DNA of 64,000 bases from Hygrocybe punicea. Its lineage: Eukaryota; Basidiomycota; Agaricomycetes; Agaricales; Hygrophoraceae. Of the stretch, positions 55,291 through 64,000 are shown piece after piece; positions within the stretch are counted from its first letter, which is position 1, and each line of letters starts with the position of its first letter. Position numbers and translations under genes: made by a program. Location: NCBI GenBank assembly GCA_963556145.1, contig OY744463.1, positions 7,688,001 to 7,752,000 on the forward strand. Direction: 5' to 3'. The notes below the pieces were generated by a model. That model was not told where the DNA came from and did no database searches. It saw nothing but the letters and a program-made list of their open reading frames with translations.

Positions 55291-57670
55291 GGGAATCGTT
55301 CTATACGGTGGATTTTTCAACTCAGGGTCAGACTCTAATTTGCCAAGCCGTGGGAACAATTGTTGCAAACTGTGGGAACAATTTTGAAGCCCTGTGAATA
55401 AATTTGAAACCGTGTGACTGCTGACTTTGTAACTGTGAGAATTTGTTGTCTCAAATGAGCAAGAACAATAAGGTCACCAGATCAAAGGTGCCAAGTTGGG
55501 AAAGTGTAGTCCACTGCTAAGTCAACTTCATGACAATAATTGTATTCTTTGTTGGTGTAATGTGCACATTATGACATATGGATGAGTTGAAAACCTGTCT
55601 GAACAGTACTGAGAGTTCTGTATTGTCCAACTAGTATCTCTGCTGTATTCTGAGGAATTGCCAGTGCAATATAGACTGAATGAACCAGATATGATAACTT
55701 TGTCTACCGATACATATAATAGCTATGTACATTGGAATCACAAGGAACAGGTTGAATACCAGTTTAACCGGCCAGTTCATCATTTTCGGCACAAAGTGTT
55801 TTGCAGATGTCCCTACCTGAATTCGGGGCATTGCAATTGCACAAACAATAGCAGAAATAAAAGTCTGGACAGTTGTTGGATGTGCATTATGTGCCACATT
55901 TGACATCCCATATTGAAGCAGAGAAAGTGCAAGCAGAACTATCAACATTGAGAAACTATGGAGTTCATACATTGGTACCCCAGATGCTGTTTCAATGTAT
56001 TCATTGAATGGGCTCATAAGGGTGAGGTTTATAATTTGTTGATATTTATCAAAGGACACGAAAATAGTACAATAATGCAGTCAACTGCATAATGATTCAA
56101 GATCAAGACAAAAGGACAAGGAACATAATTAGTTCAAGAGAAGCTCCAATCAGGCCAGAACAAACTAATATGATTGGAAAGCAATTATTAAATAGCAAAG
56201 CATCATATTTATGGCAGGATGGGAAGAAGTGAAGGTTGGGCCAAGATACAATCCAATGGTATCAATGCAGGAACATAGCAACATAGGCTTCTCAGTACAG
56301 CAGTGAATTTCATTATCAATTTAGATATAAAGGAGTAAATATGCTTGTTGCACCTGCAGATTTCGTCCAGTTAATATGACACATCTATGAACAAAAGGTT
56401 ATGCATCACATATGAGAAGTAAAGGTAGTTTGATTGAATTTGTACAATGAATTGTAATTCAGTTTCATGGACCACAAACCAAACATATTGGACATGTTCG
56501 GTGTGTTTGGTCAATGTGTTTGGTCAATATGTTCAGGTTACTATTGTCATATGTGATCAGTATACATTGAACATTGGATATAGTTAGCTATCCAGTGATG
56601 ATACAAAGAGAATATGCAAACATTAAATCTGGATTATAGGTAGATAATGGATTTTCAATAGCTCATTCTCATCTTTTCAGCAAAAAGGCACACCTCTTGC
56701 ATATTGTGGATCCTCAAATTGCAGAGTCACAGTCTAACAATGATTGAAGAATACAATATCTGGACATGTCACATATGTGTCATCAATGCTTGATGCTTGA
56801 ATCAATAGCCAAATTTCAATTACAGTATATAGAAGACATATTTCATAGTAAATCGATGTATTCAGAATGGTTCCATGTATCATCGTGATTTACAACTTTC
56901 AATAGTTTACCGTCGTTTTACTATCTGATGGCAGTAACTGCACCTTTTTGAATCAATTGAGAAATTTGAATTTTGGGTGCTGTGTTTTGTATCTCATGAA
57001 ATACTGCTTGGATCAAGATGGTTGATTCTGGTTGTATTTCAAGCCTAATGACAGACAAACATAGTACAGATGCAATAACGGCTCAAAGGACAAAAACAGA
57101 GAAGAATATGGTATATGTACTTCTAGGCCTTGAAAAGATGAACAACCTTCTCCCTCCAGTCTTCTTCATATGAGCTCTTTTGATGTCATAACTTGACAGT
57201 ATCATTTTGGGTGTCAAAAAGTACTGGTCTACCTTTTTATTTCATCAACAACTCACCATATCCTAAATATTGTCCACATGTAATTACAGGAGTAGATAGT
57301 CCTCAAGATATAGTACAACTTTCCCTGTATAACCATCTTAATCCAAATAGTATTTCATGAGATACAATACACAGCACCCAAAATTCTACCGAGTCCAAAT
57401 TTCTCAATTGATTCAAAACAGTGCAGTTGCTGCCATCAGATAGCAAAACAGCTGTAACATATCAACAGTTTGAGTACATACAATATTATACATTAGCATC
57501 GGTTGATATTCATATTATTGAGGCGTCGCCTTGTTTCCACAACACCCTCTGCATCATTACCGTCTTCCACATACCCAACATGCCGTTTGATGGCTATTTT
57601 GCGCTGTGTAGTTGGTGTAGGCAAAGCTGTCTTGTTGCGAATCATAGTTGCTTCCTGAGAATATACATCA
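55291..57670. other. No supported gene
   Basis: AT-rich sequence. A minus-strand frame of 142 codons at 55631-56059 has hydrophobic stretches (LIVLLALSLLQYG, LVFNLFLVIPMYIAIICI) and could be a membrane-protein remnant, but it has no family resemblance. The segment at 56930-56980 reappears in inverted form at 57360-57430 (CAATTGAGAAATTTGA and its complement), suggesting a small inverted-repeat element of about 500 bp. Confidence 0.4.
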
Positions 57671-57678
57671 GTATTCGT

Positions 57679-58976
57679 TTAATTCTTGATGTATTGAAGC
57701 ATTACCTCTGTGAAGTCACTGTCTACCAGTGCCAATGACTGTAGATTCAGAATCATCTTGAATTTATCCATCTTTACCGGAACTGCCGATATTGTAAACT
57801 GAACCTCCACTATATCACCAATTCTAAAGCAAGTTGGGTTTGTTGGAATGAAGCTAATAAATATTTCCATCAGTAGAGATGTGATCCCAATTCATCGTCA
57901 CTCACCAATGTCAATTTCTATCAGACTTCAACTTGTAATAAAGTATGCAATTGTCCTGGCCATGAAAGTAGCGGGAATTCGCAAGTGAGGTTAATATGCC
58001 TTTTGGATCGATGGCATGCTCGAATGGAATGTGAGGGGAAGAGTTGTCGTGTCAGCGATCAGTGAAATATCGGGTTCCTATTGCGAGTGCCATGTAATCC
58101 ATGTATGTAGAAGGCGTAAAAGCTTGCATTGCTTTGTCAGGAAATTGACGAGCCAGTTTCTGGTGCAGAATCCGAAGGTTATCGATATAGGATTGAAAGC
58201 CCGTTGTATCAAGGCCAGTTATGACTATGCTTTGACGTATGAAGGGCGTTCGGCGTTCCGGTTGACTATTACAGTGGTTCATCAGAATGGTATTCAAGGA
58301 ATGGATACGAATTTAGCACATACCTGGTTGTTATGGGTGGAAGATCTTTTGCCACCAAAATCGCTTGCAAACTTAATACCAATTCTTGATGTTCGGATTC
58401 ATCATTGGTTGGAAGTGTAAACTTCCAGCAATTTGGAGAGTCAACATGCACAATATTGACATTTGAAATCTGGCAATGCGGTCAATATGATATACCTTTT
58501 CAAATCCAATGACTTACATTTGTGGCCTTCGCAAGCTGACTTTCATCATCTTCTAAGCGTGCAGATATGATTTCCTGCAGATGTTCAGCTGTCAATTTGG
58601 TGTCAAATACTGGCCAGTATATATATGGTGGATATTGCTAACATGCACCCTTGAAGTTGTAATAGTTGTCCATCACATACAAAGCAGTGGTGAGATGTAT
58701 ATTGCGTGGCACAATTTCGTCCATTTCATGGATTATATCTTCCGCCATCATCCTCACACCGATCATATCCATATTAGCTTTTGATGTCCATGTGATGATA
58801 GCTTTCAGGATCTGTTTTGTTTTTGTTTTTGTATTGCATTCTTGAATATTGAAGTTTGCGTCATTTTGCATAATACGGATCCTTTCCATTTCTTTCAAAT
58901 GCTGCATATAATGTTGGTTGTCAGCTGTCTGGTTTGGATATGGTATAGTCAAGCATGTACTCCAGCTTTTCCGCAT
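57679..58976 (-). pseudogene. Fragments of an unrecognised multi-exon gene
   Basis: The minus strand has coding-like pieces at 58976-58640 (HLKEMERIRIMQNDANFNIQ, then EDIIHEMDEIVPRNIHLTTAL), 58451-58050 (KFTLPTNDESEHQE, SYIDNLRILHQKLARQFPDK) and 57870-57690 (FIPTNPTCFRIGDIVEVQFT, DKFKMILNLQSLALVD). The last resembles a short motif recurring in Agaricomycete hypothetical proteins. Exon borders could not be set and no catalytic domain is visible. It may be one gene or several remnants. Confidence 0.35.
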
Positions 58977-59386
58977 TAATTCTGCATCACAGGATATGTA
59001 TGCACAGCATTGGAATTAACCCCTATCCATCATTCATCAATATCTGTTAGTATACCCCATGTTGCTTAATTTGGCATTATGCAATTTTGTTTCATGAATA
59101 CCCTTTTTTATTTAGTCTCCATTCCTAACTTTAATTGAGCTTGTCAACAATTCATGAAACCTACCAGTATAAACTTGTGGCGAATATCATGTGGACAGTC
59201 ATCTATTTTTCATGCATACCTTTGCGCTTTGCATGGAGTACATGGCCCAAGAAGCCTCGTTTGGTATATGAGCATGTGCCAATGGTGGATCCTCAGATGT
59301 TATTGTTGAAGTTTTGAATTCACCGATTCATCTTAAATTCATAGCTTATTGTTTTTGAGTGATTTAAATCGTGAGTGAAGATGATA

Positions 59387-60500
59387 TCCACCATTCCATC
59401 AACTTTGACTGCTCTCCAATGCCTCCCAAGAAGTCCACTGCCACGAAATCAAACTCGAAAGCAAAACCCAAGGCCACCATGTATGTTTACCTATTTTACT
59501 TGGTATTACTGAAGTTTCTATTGCATGCACTAAAGACGGCCTTCTGCAACAATCGAGAAGCGAAAGAAGGTTATCAAGACTTGGGCTGATGATGATGTGT
59601 ATGTGTCATCGTTTTAATCATTAGCTATTTTTGACCAATGGACAGTGTGGCTTTGTCTGATGCTAATGATGATGCCGTCAGTATTCAAAGCACTGGCAGT
59701 GTAATGGCACCGTCAACGCTCACAAGGTATCTATAATCACATATCATTGTTATCCAATATGAGTTAACAAATATTAGGCATTCCGTCAAGTTTTGCAACG
59801 TTAAAGACGTGTTAGTGTTTCAATATCAAATATATCTAACGTGATTTCAATCTGTTACAGTGGAAAGAAACGTCAAATGTCATCTCCCAATGTCACCGAC
59901 AATGATGACGATGTGTAAATATTTTTCATAGGTGTTGTCTCATCATTGACAGGTTATCCATAGTAAAACACCTTCCCCCTTCAAGAAATTGAAAGCTGCA
60001 TCTAATCAATCACAAGACGGTGAGCAAGAGGAGGAAGAGGAAGAGGATTACGGTTCTAAGTGAGTTGTTCGGTTATCATAGACATATCCATTTGTTCAAA
60101 CAAATCGTTTGACTGTTTAGGCATCGTCGCAAAGTAGCCTTGATGAAGAACCCCGATAAGCCAATTTCGTGTGTATTTTACGTGCCGATATGAATATTCT
60201 CATTCATTAATCGTAACAGCGTTTCTAATACTCCATCCAAGACGTCGAAGTCCACGAAGGCCATCATGCTCGATGATACCGACGATGATAAAGGCTCCAG
60301 TGGCGATGAAGGAGATCTGACCTATGCACTGACGCAGATCACCAGGTGTGTTGGATGTTATTACATTGTGGTGTTTGATGTAGATGTCGTGATTCTAGCT
60401 TACTATCTCCGAATGTTGATGAGTCCAATATTGGCACCATGGATCCTCAACTTGTTGACACCTACCAAGACTGCGTCAACATCAAGTATACCATTGCAGT
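59387..60500 (+). pseudogene. Lys/Ser-rich multi-exon gene fragment, cut by Helitron
   Basis: Small plus-strand exons alternate with introns of about 50-60 bp: PPKKSTATKSNSKAKPKAT (59420-59480); ALSDANDDAVSIQSTGSVMA (59645-59725); SGKKRQMSSPNVTDNDDD (about 59862-59918); SPFKKLKAASNQSQDGEQ followed by an acidic run (59970-60060); RRKVALMKNPDKPIS; SNTPSKTSKSTKAIMLDDTD (60220-60345); then NVDESNIGTMDPQLVDTYQD (about 60415-60475). The protein text then stops against Helitron sequence around 60500. Composition suggests a nuclear, charged protein; the family was not identified with certainty. Confidence 0.4.
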
Positions 60501-61995
60501 GACCTTTGATATCCTGTATTGGATCAGAACAATGATATCGTTCCTGTCTTGTGATTCCCATATGTTCTCTGATCAATATCTTCAGATTGACCTTTGTTGT
60601 AGATAATAAAGACATATTTTTCAACAAAACTAATTGACCACACACAGCACAGCCACTTTCCTGGAGGCATTCAGGTGATGAATCTTTACACCAGTTGCGG
60701 ATTATTGTTTCCTTCAACTCAATAGATGGCGGAGGAGGAGGAAAGGAATATTTGTCACAATTTGTTTCCTTGTTTTGTTTTACTCCTTGCTCTGGTTTAG
60801 TATAACACTGTTCTTTATGGCAAAAGTGTAATCCGCTTTGCTGTTTTTCCAAATGTGAGGATATCTTGTTGGCCCATTCTATGTATCGCTCTGTACTCGA
60901 TTTAACATCATGAATATGGAAAATAGAAACATGCGTTTTACAAGCCGAACATGTATGCTCGGTCAATATGGAAAGTAGATCCTGTCCATGTAACCTTTGC
61001 GTTGTTTTTGACAAATATATCTTATGTATTGTTGCTATTTCTATAATATTCTTCGCTGTCAATTGTGGGAGATATTCATGTAAAGGCATTTGAACGCATA
61101 TATATTCATCGTTATTTCCGTACAAAACTCTGGCTGTGTGTTGATCAATATGACTGATGTATTTGAATAATAAGTTAGAATCATGGTTGATATTATTGAA
61201 TGGCAGCATAAATGGTTGGAGAAAATTAAAGTTAAATGTTGGCAGTTGTTTACCACCTCCAATGTAGTGGAACCTATTAAAAGACTTTGTATATAAGCAT
61301 GTTATCATGTTTCTGAATAAATTCAAATTGAACGTAGTCATGTATGATCTTCTATATGCGATTGCAAATTGTAGTGTGATCCACAGCAAGGTTGCTTGTG
61401 ACATAGCAATAGCATTACATCGAAATAAATATAATTTGAAGTCATGTCGTCTCAGGAGACATTGCATGAGTAACGCCTTGATAATCCGACAACGATATTG
61501 AACAGTGATAGGTTTCATAAAACAATACAAAGCAAAAAGATATTTAGAAGGTAAGTAGTATGATGTGGCATATTCAATAGAATATATCTGTATTTCGAAA
61601 GTGGAATTCTTAACTGTTGTCGAAAAGTGTAATGGATCAAGTTTCAAATTATCTTTTGTTGTCTGATTGAACTTTAGAAGTCGTGAAGCATTTATTTGTA
61701 TCGGTATCGCTGAACCGCCCTGATCTGGGGCAAACTCATGTTCTATGAGTTCTTCTTCAAAATCACCCAGTTCTTGGGTAGAGCGCTCATGTCCTATGAC
61801 TTTACCTTGAAATATGTTTGGTTCCTGGACCAAACTCGATACCAAAGGCAAGACGATTGATTCAGCAGAGATGTACGTGAGTTGGCCTGGGCATAGTTGT
61901 GGAAATTGTATTACATTGGCAAGAATGTGTAAAGAAGTGACAAGAAAGCATGTGTAGATGATATTGTCGAGATACATGTGGATTTGTGAGAGCAA
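60403..61995 (-). pseudogene. Helitron N-terminal region (DUF6570-type), truncated
   Basis: A 530-codon minus-strand frame. Residues about 340-490 contain QDLLSILTEHTCSACKTHVSIF, a Pro-rich spacer, and SPECLQESGCAVCGQL with GITRQERYHCSDPIQDIKG. I associate this text with the region preceding and beginning the DUF6570 part of basidiomycete Helitron polyproteins. The recognisable part ends near 60503; the last about 33 codons overlap plus-strand exon text of the neighbouring gene and so are probably not Helitron. No Rep or helicase domain follows. The remaining about 340 N-terminal residues are Tyr/Phe/Ile-rich and unassigned. The start ATG is unverified. Confidence 0.55.
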
Positions 61996-63078
61996 GAGTA
62001 AATCTGGTGATATCTATTTAACTTGTTTAGTGGTTCGGATCATGAATCACAACAATTAACATGCCGAGTTTGATCATATGATATCGCTCCATTTGTATGG
62101 CTCTGAAACTGTATATTGTGCCCGAAGGCTGTGTTTATTCCCATTTGGTTGCTTCCCGTGATGCAATGATTTCGTCATTGCCTATTCTTTACCATTAGCA
62201 AATTAGCAAATTACCAAGATAGCATTGGTCTAGGCTGCAGTGGTGTGTTTTGTATGTGACGTTTGACTGAGATTATAATTAATAATCTACAAGAAAGAAT
62301 TTGAGCCTGAACATACATTATATGTTTTAATTGATAACATTTATTGTATTGTTGAATTCTCTCCTTATTTTAGTCATAGATCATTCAAAGCAACAGATAA
62401 ATTTGTTTTAATACAAGTACAAAAAATGTTGAATTCAAAGGCGATGGTAGAAGCATGTAGAAAGGAGCATGAAAGAATTTGAGCATAATTGTTGCTGGAT
62501 AATGTAATGCAACATAGGACATTCCATTCTGCCTGGTATTTGGGCAGCAACATTTTTTTTTGAAGTTGTTGTGGCTTGCCGAATGGTTGACGAACGAATC
62601 GAACGCCGTTCGGCAAGTGTTTGGTAAGCCATATAAGCACTATTTATAAACGCCGGTCAGCAAGTGCTTGTTAACCTGTCACAAACATACTGATACATGC
62701 TACATAGCTAGACAATTGCCACCACAGATGAACTGTAAGGTTAATCTTAGCCTGTCGATTTCATAACTAGCATTCGATCAATGATGCATATAGTAACATA
62801 GAATACAGAATATTTGAATCAACTTACCAATCACTAGTGACTGTCATTCTCGGTTGTTTGACTTGGGATATTCTCTTATCTCAGTTCATGCATTAATCAC
62901 AGCAGGGAACCGATCGATTTACGAATATAACAAGAAATACAAATTTCGCGATGGTAAATACATATGAAGAGGCGCACGAAAGACCCAGTTCCTAAAGCCA
63001 CAACCAACCAACATCTGACGGAAGAAACCATTAGTAAAATATGACACAGATCGTATCAACCTATGGACTCACTTCGAA
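61996..63078. other. No gene seen
   Basis: AT-rich spacer. A 9-bp inverted pair CTTGCCGAA/TTCGGCAAG at 62575-62617 could form a hairpin, and a related GCAAGTGCTTG word follows at 62661. Short frames here show no motifs. Confidence 0.5.
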
Positions 63079-63958
63079 TTACAATCCTGGATCCAATTTG
63101 GATGAGGACGGCTTAGGGGGTGGCGTCGCGGATTGCACTGGAGCGGCCGAGGTGTGAATTTGCGGCGGGACAATATTGCCCCAATCCATCTCCATAGGTG
63201 AGACGCTTGGCTCCGTCGGGGTTGTTGACGTGTTTCGCGAAGACGCACATGTGCCAGGACGCAAAGCTAGACGTAGATGGGAGATATATTAATGTATATA
63301 ATGACGTGATGCTGAACAAGTTACCTAGAGTTGACAATTTCGTCTTCTTTTTTGCCGGCTTATTGCGATCCTCCATGTCGACGTCAAGATCCAATGCATG
63401 TGCGGCTTTGGCAAGTCTTTGCCTTTCCGTCTCCAAAACACTATCCTCAATTTGCTCACCACCACCTGGAGACGTTTTCGGGCGTTCATCAGACATGAGC
63501 TCATCCCGCACCTCACTCTCGGAGTCCTTGGTCTTATCATTCGAATCCAGCGGTCCAGATGTCCCGATATCCTGTTCCGAGGAGTCCAGCGTCACGGTTT
63601 CCAACTTCGACTTTTTGGTCTTCAATTTCTTGGAGACCTTCGGGACTTCAACAATGGCTGTCCATACCTTAATGGATATATTACGTTGGATAATGGAACT
63701 TACGTTTTCGAAACTTGGAATCATGGTCGTCCACCTCTGTTTTGATTTTCTCCATCTTTATGTCCTCTATGAATGGACATTGTAAATTATAAATCTCATA
63801 TATTGCGTTCAATCACTTACCACCATCGTCCTCTGCGATCTCTGATGCTCTTGTGCGCTCTATAGTGATGAAGCTTGGATATTATTAGCAGGGTCAAAGA
63901 AACGTGGCTTACTTGACTTCGGTTTGGGTTTGGGTTTGCCCTTCCCCTTTGTCATCAT
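63079..63958 (-). CDS. Charged hypothetical protein, multi-exon, possibly partial
   Basis: Minus-strand exons: 63958-63913 (MMTKGKGKPKPKPKS), about 63860-63823 (RTRASEIAEDDGG), about 63766-63705 (DIKMEKIKTEVDDHDSKFRK), about 63670-63325 (VPKVSKKLKTKKSKLE through KLSTL) and about 63266-63079 (ALRPGTCASSRNTSTTPTEP to a stop after KLDPGL). GT-AG introns of about 36-58 bp separate them. The protein is Lys/Ser/Asp-rich with nuclear-localisation-like KKLKTKKSK and KPAKKKTK clusters and no recognised domain. A 3' splice-like TCCAG directly precedes an upstream ATG near the window end, so more 5' exons may lie outside. It resembles the charged fragment at 59387 in composition only. Confidence 0.5.
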
Positions 63959-64000
63959 TTCATCTGGACAGGGCAAAGATCAATGTCATTATATATATAT

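Noticed and set aside
55631..56059. 142-codon minus-strand frame with hydrophobic segments
   Set aside because: No family resemblance, AT-rich surroundings, and hydrophobic text arises easily from such composition; mentioned only under the spacer entry.

Overview
The window looks like a transposon-rich, accessory part of a basidiomycete (Agaricomycetes, mushroom-type) genome. The evidence is short GT-AG introns of about 43-60 bp throughout, Agaricomycete-type families (Plavaka transposase, BTB/POZ paralogs, HNH nuclease, GMC oxidoreductase, Helitron and hAT elements), and nested mobile elements with very few conventional genes. A 100-N assembly gap lies at 28797-28896. All family names below come from motif recognition by eye; no database search was run.

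Layout. 1-6.5 kb: a CpG-rich Ty3/Gypsy element with an intact pol, the tail of gag joined by a possible -1 frameshift site, and a decayed antisense gene with a Zn2Cys6 cluster. 7.4-11.2 kb: hAT copy 1, decayed, with recognisable terminal inverted repeats. 13.0-16.7 kb: two head-to-head copies of a double-BTB gene, one with all reading frames closing (530 aa) and one decayed. 16.9-18.1 kb: a 5'-truncated GMC oxidoreductase next to a 630-bp foldback repeat. 19.0-20.35 kb: a P-loop NTPase pseudogene. 20.4-24.8 kb: unresolved, CpG-poor degenerate sequence with a 117-bp coding tandem repeat. 25.1-26.2 kb: an HNH nuclease gene with one TGA. 27.7-30.7 kb: an Agaricomycete-type gene of unknown function carrying a 1.1-kb inverted-repeat element in an intron. 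30.8-32.1 kb: a small membrane protein and a CCHC zinc-knuckle gene.

32.9-38.4 kb: a Plavaka transposase split by a 2.0-kb element bounded by 159-bp direct repeats. 38.5-40.8 kb: tandem-duplicated non-coding units with pyrimidine-rich satellites. 41.7-44.3 kb: the helicase and C-terminal part of a decayed Helitron. 44.73-50.46 kb: a 5.7-kb unit with inverted repeats of about 340-360 bp, which encloses a minisatellite and hAT copy 2, whose 765-aa transposase reads open across seven exons. 51.6-55.3 kb: a Ty1/Copia polyprotein with a stop and two frameshifts. 57.7-64 kb: fragments of Lys-rich or unrecognised multi-exon genes and the N-terminal part of a second Helitron joined into one of them.

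The genes do not form a pathway; the organising theme is repeated insertion and decay. In-frame stops found in otherwise readable coding stretches of four decayed genes (hAT-1, HNH, Plavaka, Copia) are all TGA, as expected from C-to-T decay of CGA or TGG codons. The best preserved units are Gypsy pol, the minus-strand double-BTB gene and the hAT-2 transposase.
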